From: Chrysaora quinquecirrha
Taxonomy: Eukaryota; Cnidaria; Scyphozoa; Semaeostomeae; Pelagiidae
NCBI GenBank assembly: GCA_014526335.1
Contig: JACTAT010000060.1
Coordinates: forward strand, 7,419,686 to 7,483,685
DNA length: 64,000 bases
Reading direction: 5' to 3'
The notes under the pieces were generated by a model that had not been told where the DNA came from, did no database searches, and saw only the letters and a list, made by a program, of their open reading frames with translations. Below are positions 46,585-57,725 of the stretch, piece by piece (the stretch's first letter is position 1; every line of letters starts with the position of its first letter). The position numbers and the translations under genes were made by a program.

Positions 46585-47242
46585 TTGCTGAATGCCGCAC
46601 AGGTAGTAGGTCATAATTTAGCACATGCCCCTTCAGTTATGAGAGGTTTACCACCTTTGCCCAAATGGATTGTTAAAATGGTTCAAAAAGGCCAATATGT
46701 TGATTTCACTTTGCTGCACTTATGTAACTTGAATGCTTTGTCCACCGTCCCACTTATTGGAGCTAAGCTGGCTACGCTTATTAAATCAAAGTTGCAACCA
46801 TTGTCAACTTTTACTGATTGGGCTGAAGAATGGGCTGAAGAATGTTGTGCAGCAAAATACCAATAAACTTGTCAATTTTTTGGCCTACTTTGTATTAATC
46901 AAGGCTAATTGGGACGTGAAAGGAACAGGTTGGTTGTCATATGACCAATCATTTTGCAAGCTTACAGCAAGCAATCCAAATTTATAATGGTCGAACTTGG
47001 AACTTTATACATGTTAGCATGTGACTCAGCCACCTAGAACGAGGACTCCTCAACCAGGACCACCGCTGAGCAGAGCAGACCAGTGGCAAATTTGCTATTC
47101 ATGGAATGTTGGTAGCTGCAAGTACTTGCAGTATTGTTCACCATGCATGAGCATGGGTATTTGTTCATGGTGCGGCGGAGAACACAAAAGAAGGGAGTGC
47201 AAGCAGTATAAAGGAAGAGGCTACAGCAGCACATGCAGTTAA
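46585..47242 (+). pseudogene. DIRS-like retrotransposon gag remnant
   Basis: Frame 1 (46585-46866) contains RGLPPLPKWIVKMVQKGQYV DF, a pattern typical of gag proteins of tyrosine-recombinase retroelements. Frame 2 continues TGWLSYDQSFCKLTA, and a third segment (47021-47242) has ICYSWNVGSCKYLQYC followed by CSWCGGEHKRREC, a CCCH-like finger plus a C-x2-C-x4-H-x4-C knuckle. Stops and frame changes separate the three. It is not adjacent to the RNase H fragment at 39 kb and the two are probably separate insertions. Confidence 0.65.
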
Positions 47243-47447
47243 CTCTAAACAGGCTGGTGGGGGGTTTGGGTGGCAATGGGCCCACTGGTAGAAAGTTACA
47301 GGAATAATTTCTGTAACTGTTCTGTAACTGTTCTATAATTTCAGCAATTGTTTTTAAACCAAAGCGCTTTATTGGATTGTAAAATATAGAGTAATGTTGA
47401 TTTAAATTCGAACATAAACAAATAACTTAAAAGCTTCTATTACAAGG

Positions 47448-47533
47448 GCATGAGAGTGGAGAAGGTCTTCCTAGACTTCTTTGTGAGATTGCATGAGAGT
47501 GGAGAAGGTCTTCCTAGACTTCTTTGTGAGATT
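47448..47533. repeat. 43-bp perfect tandem duplication
   Basis: The 43 bp beginning gcatgagagtggagaagg occur twice in direct succession (47448-47490 and 47491-47533) without differences, so the duplication is recent. Confidence 0.95.
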
Positions 47534-47783
47534 GCATGCCAGATGAGAGGTTATGGAGAGACAGGCTGCCATTAAATGGGTTTCCCCATGACTTACAAAT
47601 TTCATATGTCTGACTAACTACTCTTTCGTCAAAATTTATGTGAGCTTTCCTAATGTCCTTCGTTACAGAAAGCTTCATAGCCAATGAGACTTGCCAATTT
47701 TTCCATGCACCTAGCCACACAATGACTGGTGAGCACCCATCTTTGGATAGTTCCAGCTGATGTGCTTTATCATTTAATACCAC
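47514..47783 (-). CDS. Unrecognised open frame
   Basis: Eighty-nine codons from 47783: KAHQLELSKDGCSPVIVWLG, KLSVTKDIRKAHINFDERVV, CKSWGNPFNGSLSLHNL. The composition is protein-like. The C-terminal codons enter the 43-bp duplication. No domain was recognised. Confidence 0.3.
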   Translation of the reverse strand: MVLNDKAHQLELSKDGCSPVIVWLGAWKNWQVSLAMKLSVTKDIRKAHINFDERVVSQTYEICKSWGNPFNGSLSLHNLSSGMQSHKEV

Positions 47784-48237
47784 CTAGACACTTTTACTGC
47801 CTGTTGATTGTCTGCTCAATACACTGGTCGATGGTATTGAATTAAATTTACCTGGCTAGCATCAAACTACGAAGTTGCCATTGAAGAAACTCATCTGCAC
47901 AAACTTGGAGAACATCATCTGCACAAACTTGTCATTAAATTCTTCGAAGAGGAGAGCTTACAGCTATTCATGATTATATACAAAGTAGCACGTGCTAATG
48001 CCAAAGGCGAGCTACTCAAGTATGAGTAAAAAGAAAAAGATAAAAAAGAGGAAAATCAGAGTCACCACAATGAATCATACACCCTTGGATGCCTCTGTGG
48101 TAGCTTTTGCATTTCAGCCCAATAGTAAGTCAAGTAGCGAGAATAGTTATGTTTATTGTAGGCAAATATCCAAGACCGCATTCTCTGTGTCGCTTGATTG
48201 TGTAACAGCTAATTGCCTTGATGCGCAGAGCGGATAA

Positions 48238-48619
48238 ACGCAAATAAAGTGCCTATCATCTGCAAGAGCGAAAACCAAAACGTAGCCATTGGACCTGCCT
48301 GGTTTCTGTCGGATAAGACATCTCAAACTGTTCAAATACAGTGTCATGTTTTGATAACAGTGCATTCAATGTTGTAGAGTCAGTCTGTTCTATTACCCTT
48401 GCTAGTTCATGTGAAGACTAAAAATCTGCCATCACATCATATTCACTTTTCTCTAGTAGCCATGTCTCAAAGGTTTCAATCTCCAAATGTCTCAGTAGAC
48501 TTATTCCACGAGTCCCTCTCTTCGCAAACAGCAACAACAACAAAAACAACCAGACAGCTGTTTGCTCAAAGACGGACTCAACACTTTTCAGCTAAAAAAC
48601 TGGCCCCAATGTAGGCCAT
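48238..48619. other. No gene recognised
   Basis: Short open stretches occur on both strands without domain features. Confidence 0.25.
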
Positions 48620-48641
48620 GTGCCGCAACTTTTTGCGGCAC
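48620..48641. promoter_or_regulatory. Perfect 9-bp hairpin beside a CCAAT motif
   Basis: gtgccgcaa and ttgcggcac are exact inverted copies with a 4-nt loop, followed directly by ccaatcag and, 20 bp on, tcacatga. The high GC content is unusual for this neighbourhood. It could be a promoter fragment or a structured RNA end; no gene next to it was identified. Confidence 0.4.
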
Positions 48642-49827
48642 CAATCAGAACGCTCTATTTCCGTCACATGACCACTGACTTAACTGTGATTTGATTATTT
48701 CAAAATAGCAAGTTCAGCTTTTTGATATTGATGTTTTTGGTTTTGCTGTCTGTTCGGAGCTGTGAGTTTTCAACTCACAACTTTCTCAACTTTGGAAAAG
48801 AAAATGTTTGAATTTGGAAAACTATGTTTGAATTTTTACATCTAAATTCGATGGAGGAAGTTAATTATCAATACTGAAAGTACAGAAAGGAAGAAGAGAC
48901 TTTTTCCAGGGGTTAGATTTGAAATTGTACATGAAGAAATTGGAAATACACGAAATGAGTGCCTTTCCATCTCCATTCGCTGGTGTAATGGCCTATAAAT
49001 GCTTTCATATTCCATGATGATGTCTATTTGGTTCTTGCCGTGCTGTTTGGCGCATGCTATCATCTTTCAAAGACAGTTTTTCTGAAAGTCTGTGGAACCT
49101 TTTTCTTTGAGCAAGTTTTGTCATGAACTAAAATACAGTATGACGGCTATACTTACATATTACATGAGTGTTCTACCTGTGTACAGTAGATAGAAACTGA
49201 CTGGTCGTTTAGGCTTGTTTATCATAGTAATTAAACTATTCTTCAAAACCAAATTTAAATGACCCATAAATTTTTTTCGAACAGCTTAAAATTGTACTCT
49301 GATTGAAAACATAACCAACAAACTAGAAGATTGACAACAGTTGAAGATTTATTGTAAATTTTTTGTTATTTCTGTTACTTCAGCTGCATTTTTCTTAAAA
49401 TGATTTAAATCAAAATGAAATATTTAGCCCAGAAATTATCTTGGAATTTTGCACAACTTACAAACATTATCAACATGGGTATGAGGAATGTCCTTTCACG
49501 GAAAAATTTAACTTTATTCAGAATAGAATATAGGGAAAATTCATGAGCCAGGCATTTACTGCTTGTGTATGGAGAGCAGAAGCTGTTCTGCACAAAATGT
49601 TCTAAAGATTTGTCACAGAAGGGAGGCAAAGAAACATTTTCCTTGAAAAAAAAAACAACTTTCTACATGGTACTGTATGTCTGGATACCCCTGGGCAATA
49701 TTTTATATGTACTGTAAATAAGATTATGCAGTTTACTCGATGGAGCTTATTAACAATTTCTTTCTCCAGTGTGGTGGATAATTGGAGGGCAGGGCTTATT
49801 AGAGGACGTACCAAATCCAGAATTATG
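48642..49827. other. No gene recognised
   Basis: A minus-strand frame at 49063-48842 (HGKNQIDIIMEYESIYRPL) is open for 73 codons, but its family is unknown. Confidence 0.25.
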
Positions 49828-50013
49828 TTATTTAAATTCAGCAGCAGTTAAATCTTTGAATGCTTGCTTTATTGCAGCCAAGCAATTTGCACCCTCTGCT
49901 GGTAAATCAATTTGTCCACAAAAATCTTTCTGCAAGCTTTTCTGATGAAGATTTATGATGTTGGATGCCTTATTTTTGAGGAAGCCATCAGCCATCAGTC
50001 CAGAAATAAATAC
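49828..50013 (-). CDS. Possible terminal exon, unknown protein
   Basis: A ttgttacag acceptor (50015-50014) is followed in phase 0 by VFISGLMADGFLKNKASNII, LHQKSLQKDFCGQIDLPAEG, NCLAAIKQAFKDLTAAEFK and a stop, 61 residues. It reads like a genuine C terminus, but I do not recognise it. Any upstream exons would have to lie beyond the inverted-repeat element at 50.5 kb. Confidence 0.4.
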   Translation of the reverse strand, partial: VFISGLMADGFLKNKASNIINLHQKSLQKDFCGQIDLPAEGANCLAAIKQAFKDLTAAEFK

Positions 50014-50724
50014 CTGTAACAAATTGAAATATTCATTACAAAGAAAGTATACAATAAGATTCAAATTCATTTTCATACCTATACTCTTTATAATAAAATA
50101 AAAAAAGTGGAAGTACTAGCAGTGTTTAAAAATACTGAATATAACGATATAAATTAGGGTTTAGAAGATTAAAGTAATCAGCCTTTATTACAAAAATAAC
50201 TATATTGACAATGTCCACAAAAACAAGGCAATTAGAACGGGCCTAGTGCCCTAGCTTAGCAAGACTAGTTTACGTAAAGTAGGCAAAAAAACCACTTGCA
50301 AAAAAACCATAAACTTGTTTGCAAATTACTGTTAATATTTAACAAGTACGCCATTATTCTCTTATAATTACATGAAATATGTTTTGGTAACGAAATGTAC
50401 TTACCGTTTACTCTCAGAGTACTTAAGATTTGTATTTCGGCTGGCTGCTACTGCGGCCAAAGGACCTGTAATTTATAAACAGTGAGACAACCTGAAACCA
50501 CCTGAGACAACCTGAAACCACCTGAAACAACCTGAAACGACCTGAAACGAGCCGTCAAAATTGGAATCGAGGCTGAAACGACCTGAGACGACCTGCTATC
50601 TTAGCAACGAAGTGTTAAGGTCAAGGGATTTGTATTGCTCTTTATGCATTGTCACATTCTTTTCTTATCACAATAGGAACATGTGTCAGTATCAAAGTGG
50701 CCATCCCTCTGGGAAGGTATTGTT

Positions 50725-51696
50725 CATAGTATAAAACCCATACCCCAGGACCCAGGACCTAGGACCCCAAGTATGACACTTAAGTACTAAATTCTGAAAT
50801 GACCCTTAAGTATGAGTGGGCCTTTTGCTTCCGTTTGCCGATTTTGGCATATCGGATGTCAGTCGTGCATATCGTATGTCAGCATGGCTGTTGATCTTTT
50901 TGTTGTGCTCACTTCCTGTATTGTATTTTGATATGGTCTGCAATTCTAGATTTTAATGATAACGGGGGTAAATGCCCTTTGTAAAAAAAACACTATTAGC
51001 AAAGCGAAAACAAAGAAATATTTGTCCGGCATTTGAAATGATCAATTCAACAACAGTTTTTCCTCACAGTACTTAGAGTTGAGCTTTTATACAATGATGT
51101 TGAATTTCACGTACTTTTTACAAAAAATACGAGAAATCCCACTCTTGCAGTTGCAGGCCATAATTCTTCAGTCCATCAGACCGCCAGACACTTTCGGTAC
51201 TTCTAGTTGTAAATTATTTTATTTACATGTCACGGAATAAAAATTCTTCTTTGTCGTGCCCTTCAGTCCCAAATAATTTGGGGTTTAGTCAAAAGCTTTT
51301 ATTTTCTTTTCCTTTTACCAGTAACTGGAAAATATGTCCTGAATGAAATGTGTTGTTCATTCTACAGCTCTGCACCAAGCAAAATTAGAATTTAAGTGTA
51401 TGTGTGTGATCGAACCGAAATGCTAGGGAAAATTTAAGACAAAGCATCTTCCCCCGTACCAATAGTTTAGGCGCGCAAATGCATTACAAAATCATGAAAA
51501 AACAGGAAGTACGCTTTTTAGAGCTTTTGACACTGATCAGTAGCGTTTGACAGGTCTGCTGATATACGATACTACATATTTGACTAACTGAAGTAAAAGG
51601 TCCACTTGTACTTAAGGGTCATTTTCGATTTTCAGTACATAAGGGTCATACTTGGGGCTTAGGGTCCTGGGTCCTGGGGTATGGTTTTATACTATG
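50725..51696. repeat. Inner inverted repeat, arms about 107 bp, nested in the outer element
   Basis: Left arm 50725-50832 (catagtataaaacc, ataccccaggacccagg, caagtatgac, cttaagta) is repeated in inverted form at 51590-51696. The arms lie concentrically inside the outer inverted repeat. The interior of about 760 bp has no recognisable gene. It may be a second foldback element inserted near the centre of the first. Confidence 0.85.
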
Positions 51697-51807
51697 CCAT
51701 ACTATGCCTTTTTTGCCTTTTCTTTTTGTTTTTATTCTGAATTTTGTGTTTAACGTCAAATTCTTTAGATCAACATGTTGGTTCCGAAACACCATTATGG
51801 AGGCATA

Positions 51808-51820
51808 GGGGGGGGGGGGG
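51808..51820. repeat. G homopolymer run
   Basis: An uninterrupted run of 13 G between the inner repeat and the right outer arm. It is a likely site of sequencing length error. Confidence 0.9.
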
Positions 51821-52459
51821 AGCGGTCTGAAAACCATAAAAACATTTTTTTAGCCGAATAATTGAAGCGTAGACCTACATGTTACAACTCTTTTAAACCA
51901 CACTGAAATCACAAATTGAAAAACCGAAAAACCATACTCTTTGAAGGTAAAACCGTAAGACCCAAGGGGCGATTCATTCTTTGAAAACCTCGTACACCTT
52001 TGCTAGAAAACCTATTGTTTTAACAAAAATCTCTTGGAGATCCTTTTGTTTTCATAAAAATCTCGTACAACTTTCCCAGGAGTGAATTGCCCCTTGGTAA
52101 AACCGCTCTCGAAGTGTCGAAAAACCCGGAAAACTGCCCATCATCATAACCCCTCATGCCCAATGACCCCTTATGGATTGGATAGACTGTCTTTTGCAGA
52201 AAATTAGGTGTCTGATGAAAGGATGGCTGCTTTGATACTGACACGTGTTCCTATTGTGATAAGAAAAGAATGCCACAATGCGTAAAGAACAATACAAATC
52301 CTTTGACCTTAACACTTCGTTGCTAAGATAGCAGGTCGTCTCAGGTCGTTTCAGCCTCGATTCCAAATTTGACGGCTCGTTTCAGGTGGTTTCAGGTGGT
52401 TTCAGGTGGTTTCAGCTTGTTTCAGGTCGATTCAGGTCTTCTCACTGTTTATAAATTAC

Positions 52460-53366
52460 GCCAAACAACCACACCATCAAAGTGAAAATAAATTCCCGAG
52501 ATTTGGAGCCATAATGAAAACAAGGCAATTTCTGGGGCCAGTTTTTTGTCTGGAAAGTGATGAGTCCTAGTTTGAGGGTTTTGAGTTCAGTCGTCAGCTG
52601 TTAGCGATAACTAGGACTCATGTAATAAGTGTAATGCCTCAGTGCATAGTATACGTATTTCAATATTTTCATAGCGTTGTTGTAATGTTTTCCATTTAAT
52701 ACTTTGTCACATGAAGCTTGACCTTAGCAAGAGAGAGGTTCACACGCTATTGACTAAATTCCCCTAAATTCATGAATAAAGGGTACATGGATGGGTATGT
52801 GGCTATATGCCCACAGAAGCATCAGCTGCATGGGACTTTGCATCGTACGGGTTCCCTTCAAAAAATTATATACATTGCCATAGACCTACTGAAAAGTAAT
52901 AATGTTGTGTCAATGTACCTAGTAAATTCACTTCAATGATAATATCTTCTAGACCAGCATGAATCTGAATCTGAAGTATTTCAGTTAACAAGCTTATTGA
53001 CCTTATAAATGGATTCAAGAGGAGTGCTTATTTGATGCCTTAAAAAGATTTTATAGCACAATATTATGCCATTTAAAACAGTTTGACATCAAAATAAGAA
53101 CATAAACATTAAAAAATGCCACACTACTCATGTTGGAACAAATTCAATAAACTAAAATTTCAGGCAAATACAGCACAGCAAGGGTAAACTTTGATATTTT
53201 TCAGGGAACAAGAACAATTTGCGATTCCAGAAGGCATTCAAAAACTAAGTTTTGTGGATTATATGCACTGGGAATTTAGAATAATGGTTTAAATATCTAC
53301 TAGCAAAATCATACAGATACTTTTGAAATTCAATATGAAATAAAAGCAGTTTTCTTTACCTGACAT
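52460..53366. other. No gene recognised
   Basis: AT-rich sequence with no domains. It is the 3' flank of the P-element-like remnant. Confidence 0.25.
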
Positions 53367-53734
53367 TTATAAACTCGGCTTTGATCTCTTTGGCAGTGGG
53401 TCTTCAGAAATTGTTTGCCACTTAGATGTATTCCTCAGTTTGACATTTCCAGCAATTTCCCTCACTGTAAACTGGGATTTGAAAGTGTTGTCATTATAGC
53501 CAGTACTATACACATTTGGATAATTCTTTCTGTGACCAATTGCCCTTTGTCTTCCAGATTAATTTTTTAAATCATCTTGGCAGGAAGGATTAGACAATAC
53601 ATACTCTACACCATTATTTAGCAAAATCGTTGTTAGCTCAATAAGTGAGTAATATGTAATATGAAGACCTTGGTATGTTTGCTGAAACATTAACGTGGCT
53701 TGTTTCTCAATCTTTGAAAAGCTGCCTTGTCTTT
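53367..53734 (-). pseudogene. P-element/THAP9-type transposase C-terminal remnant
   Basis: The minus strand is open from 53734 to 53367 except for one TAA (53559-53561). It reads RQGSFSKIEKQATL, QTYQGLHITYYSLIEL, NNGVEYVLSNPSCQDDL, then after the stop SGRQRAIGHRK and YNDNTFKSQFTVREIAGNV. This order (QT-EGL-IT, FVL-x-CQD-LE-YFG-QR, GYND-T) is the C-terminal signature of P-element transposases and THAP9. The stop falls where the conserved YFG begins. The THAP finger, leucine zipper and most catalytic residues are not present in the window. Confidence 0.7.
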
Positions 53735-53919
53735 CTTAGACCAGGCTGTGATTGAGCTGAGGGTCACTTCGGAGCAGAGAATTCTAATGCCCATTTCAAG
53801 GTACCTTGGCCCTAGGGATATCAGAAAAACATAGGGGCCCTATGGCCGTGTTCGAAGAACAACTCTGGTTGAATATAGCTATTTCGGTCAAATGATGAAA
53901 GATGTTAATCGGTATGCAC

Positions 53920-54540
53920 AACAATGACGATAATGATTATCATGATAATGGTGGTGGTTATGATGATGATGTTGATGACCACGATGATTATGATGCTTGT
54001 TGGTAGGGGTGATTGTGGTGGTAGTATGGATGTAGTGGTGGTGGTAGAGGTGGTTTCGGTGCTGAAGGTAGGGGTGCTTGTGATAGTTGTGATAGGGATG
54101 ATCGTGGTGATGATTGTAGGGGGGTTGTGGTGGTGGTGATAGGGGTGGTCGAGGTGATGGTTGTAGGGGTGGTTGTGGTGGTGGTGATAAGGGGCGTGGT
54201 GGTTTTGATAGAGGTGATCGTGGTGATGGTTGTAGGGGTGGCTGTGGTGGTGGTTTTAGGGGGCTGGTGGTGGTGATAAGGGTGGTGGTGGTGAATATTT
54301 AGGGGTGGTTGTGGTGGTGGTGATAGGGGTGGTATTGGTGATGGTTGTAGGGGTGATTGTGGTGATAAGGGTGGTGGTGGTGATGGTTTTAGGGGTGGTT
54401 GTGGTGGTGGTGATAGGGGTGGTGGTGGTGATGGTTTTAGGGGTGGTTGTGGTGGTGGTGATAAGGGTGGTGGTGGTGATGGTTTTAGGGGTGGTTGTGG
54501 TGGTTGTGATAGGGGTGGTGGTGGTGAGTTCCTTTAGATC
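53920..54540. repeat. GGT-rich minisatellite
   Basis: Irregular repeats built from ggtggttgtggtggtggtgata and gatggttttaggg fill this stretch, with GAT-rich runs at both edges. The long open frames on both strands here are low-complexity artefacts of the repeat. Confidence 0.9.
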
Positions 54541-54569
54541 TTGCTGCAGCCACACTATCAATGATAGTG

Positions 54570-54665
54570 ATGGTAATCATGATGATGATGATGATAATGA
54601 TGATGGTGATTATTATTATTATTATTATTGTTATGACGATTTTTATGGTGAGGATGATAATAATG
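54570..54665. repeat. GAT/ATT-rich simple sequence
   Basis: Runs of gatgatgatgat and attattattatt continue from the minisatellite. Confidence 0.8.
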
Positions 54666-54984
54666 AAGATTTGATTTGAAAACTGGTTTGAAATTGCCGC
54701 TCTTTGCCAAGACTTTTTGATTAATGTTGAGAATGCGTGAAATGTCATTTACCAATCCAAGGTGGCAATTTGCCAGTTTCAAATGGTAAACAGCCATGAG
54801 TCAGATGCAATCAAGCTTGTGCGAAGAGAAAAATTGTCACATGACCTTAAATTGACAAAGGGGCTTGTGAAGAACTAACCGCAAATTGCGCATAAATGGC
54901 CGAGACAATGGCCCTAATGGCATTGTTGAGATGCTTATACTATTGTTACACGTTTTCCATTGTTCAAGCGTTGGTTAGTCAGTG

Positions 54985-55031
<47 letters not shown>
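54985..55031. repeat. GTTA tetranucleotide microsatellite
   Basis: About 12 uninterrupted copies of gtta/ttag. Confidence 0.95.
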
Positions 55032-55646
55032 GACACGCCACCCCACACCAATGTGTTCGAAATTCTTCGAACACAATAATGGTGAACGGATATCTGCTGG
55101 AATTTAAAGGGTGAAATTGGGGGTCAAAGTTGGTACGCTTGTCATTTTGCCTCTGCAGAGGAGAAAATGTTGATACACGCCCATGAATGATACACAAGCA
55201 CACCAGATTATTAATATATCTAATATTAGGGGTAATTGTCAAGCTGTCATTTAGGGTCCCAAAGGGGATATCACATGACCCTCTACCCCTTATCCTTATA
55301 TGGAAATGTTCAATTAAACAGACGTGTATAACATTGCATGGTTTTGCATTATATTATATTGTATTATTTTCATGTTCATTAGGCTCAGGAGAGACATAGA
55401 TGGTGAACATCTGTATTTTTGGGTTTCCTGTTAGAAAAAAATTCAGTAAATGAATATTTAGCTGCTCTTCTCTGCCCTAACACAACTTGTCACTCCCACA
55501 CAAGCTGTTTAAGTTGCTCCTGGTGGTGGGCATAGAGCAGCAAGCAACCTTTAACCTTCTGCAGCCTCTGTCACAGTTATCAGTTCACGAATAGTCTTTG
55601 AGTTGTACAACACTTAAAAATTACGATGGATAGCGGAATCATTCCT

Positions 55647-55894
55647 GGCCATACTAAAAAGCTTTTTTTGTCTGACACTCCTCAGAGTATGAACATCAGA
55701 AACAGACATAAACAATAGACTAAGGCGAAATTTATACCCATATGCAGCTCGAAATGCACCAATCAGAAAGAATGAAAAGCTGAATTGGCATTGTGTTTTA
55801 AACACCAATCAGCTGATCCGATACAGCGGGAAGACCAATAGAATTGTTTGAAGAGTCCAAGTGAGAAAACGAACTCTTTCTGTCTACACAGAAC
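55647..55894 (-). repeat. Dispersed repeat with promoter-like layout, copy 2
   Basis: The inverted partner of 5482-5721. Read on the minus strand it has two ATTGG (inverted CCAAT) boxes, gggtataaat and, about 80 bp further, an ATG (atggccagg) opening only a short frame. This copy holds the CCAAT boxes more clearly than the other. Confidence 0.55.
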
Positions 55895-56725
55895 TGGCCT
55901 TTTGGTTTTGATGTAGACAGATTCCAAAACCACTAAGTGAAACATAGATTTTGCTTTGCCAATGATTCTGAAACAATCCTTGCTGTAATTTTCCGCACAA
56001 ATAGGGTTATCGAGTAGATTTTGTCCTATGGCCGAATAGAACTTTCCGAGTGTCAAACACTAAGCGAGGGTTTGCAGCAATCAAGCACTTAGTCATGGCC
56101 TCTTTAATTTGACTTTCGAATCGGAATGAGACATTTCCTATCCAAGGCATTGTTACGTACTAATACTGGAATTACTGAAATACCCCCCGATGCTCTCCCT
56201 CATGTACTCTGGCGTCCACCTACTTGATGAAATACACGGAAATCTTTGGCCCAGCTAAAATTTTAAACAGCATTTTTGTCACGCTATGTTTCACCAAAAC
56301 AGATTAGGTTCTTTTTTTGTTAAATATCATTAAACAAACTCGAATCTATCAAACTTTTGATGCCCAGACATACATTCACAGTAATCATCATAAGAATTGA
56401 CGGGAAAAAAGCGCTCACCATCTTCAAATTTGTGAGTGATTTTTCCATCAACTGTCCTTACTCGATTCCCAGCTCTGCCTTCCTTTCCACCACCTACCTC
56501 ATGTATCCTTGCATTGCAATTGCAAGATCTTCTCTTATCATTACCTTTTTGGCTCTTTTTTTTTCTCTCTCATCACAAGTGATTTGGTTTCATGTGAGAC
56601 ACATTTAACCAAAATTCCTCGTGGTTTGTCATCCTTTCTTTTCCCAGCTCTATGGACAATATCTATTTGGCTACTCTCTAGCTCCACACCGATTTCATCT
56701 TTTAGAACTTCAATACATTTTTCCT

Positions 56726-57085
56726 CTACGTTTTCATCATCATCTTCTCTACTCCAAAAACTCTAAAGCACGCTTTTCTACTGTATTGTTCTTGCCTTGT
56801 TGTCTCAAAGCGAAGTGCTTCCAAGTCATTATTGCATTTCCATACTTGTTCTCTTGTTTCCTTGATTAAATATCCCACTACATAAATCTTGTTATTCAGA
56901 TTCACCACGTCATTCTCCATTTTGTCTAATCTTCTTTTCATCATATCCAGTTTTTGTAGTATTTTCCTCTGCCCTCTTTCGAAATTCATCAAAGTATCCA
57001 TTTTGGTAGACAGATTCTGTACCATGTTAACGATATCAATGATTCCTGGCATCCCAACACTGCTCAAATTAATTGACACAGGCAA
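56726..57085 (-). pseudogene. LINE ORF1-like coiled-coil fragment
   Basis: The frame reads as a coiled coil (MVQNLSTKMDTLMNFERGQR, KLDMMKRRLDKMENDVVNL) and then ETTRQEQYSRKACFRVFGV. The last block resembles the E-YSRR-N-R-FGI motif that follows the coiled coil in ORF1-type proteins of non-LTR retrotransposons. Further downstream on the minus strand RVRTVDGKITHKFEDGERF could be the C-terminal basic part, after several stops. ORF1 proteins bind element RNA. The assignment is tentative. Confidence 0.4.
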
Positions 57086-57209
57086 CCTAGTGTTATTTGA
57101 TGGTCTGGTAGGTAGGCCAAAAATTCAACCTCTCAGGAGGACCTCATTAATTATTAATACGGAGCACTCGGTGACCTTTTTTCGTTGCAAAACGACAACC
57201 TTGTGCTAG

Positions 57210-57725
57210 CTTCGGTCCGCTCGGCAGTTAGGTGAAGGTGACTAGACAAGCAAGCAACTTTGGGAAAGGTGGCCTTCTGATATTCTGTTGCGCTACCTGC
57301 TATATAGAGGTAAGTTTCAACATGAACTTGAAGTTAAGATTTGGTCAAAATCAAAATCACGGACACTAAGCAATTAACTAAAAACTGAACTGATTAAATG
57401 GCAAAAAGGCAAACCCAAAAAAGAGCAAGACTTTCAATGGCCTAGATAAAGAAAGTTCCAAATAGTTTGGCACTTCAATACATTTAGATTGTCAAGACTT
57501 AATTTTAAACACCATAATGTCAAGACTTTAAATTTTTGCTACATTTCTTGGTAAACAACAATAACAAAAGATCTATCTAGACATTATGGGCTTGAAGTCA
57601 ACAAAATAAGCTTAACAACATGTCATGCCTATAGGTAAAATATTTACATATACAACAATAACCATGTATCGACTATTATCCACTTAGAACATTAAAACAT
57701 TTATCTTCTTAACTTCCAGCACTCA
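57210..57725. other. No gene recognised
   Basis: AT-rich sequence downstream of the minus-strand gene that ends at 57726. No further domain was seen. Confidence 0.25.

Larger units (their letters stand above)
50468..52459. mobile_element. Element with 239-bp terminal inverted repeats
   Basis: The left end 50468-50706 and the right end 52221-52459 are inverted copies of equal length, starting gtaatttataaacagtgag. Each end contains a run of 10-bp motifs of the type acctgaaac that vary slightly between the arms. Direct repeats at the edges (gccaaaggacc on the left, gccaaacaacc on the right, 9 of 11 matching) may be a target duplication. Long inverted ends with a 9-11-bp duplication suggest a MULE-type or Foldback element. 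No transposase frame is present inside. Confidence 0.85.

Noticed and set aside
54256..54679. Long open frames on both strands (poly-Val/Gly and poly-Thr)
   Set aside because: They are translations of the GGT-rich minisatellite, not genes.
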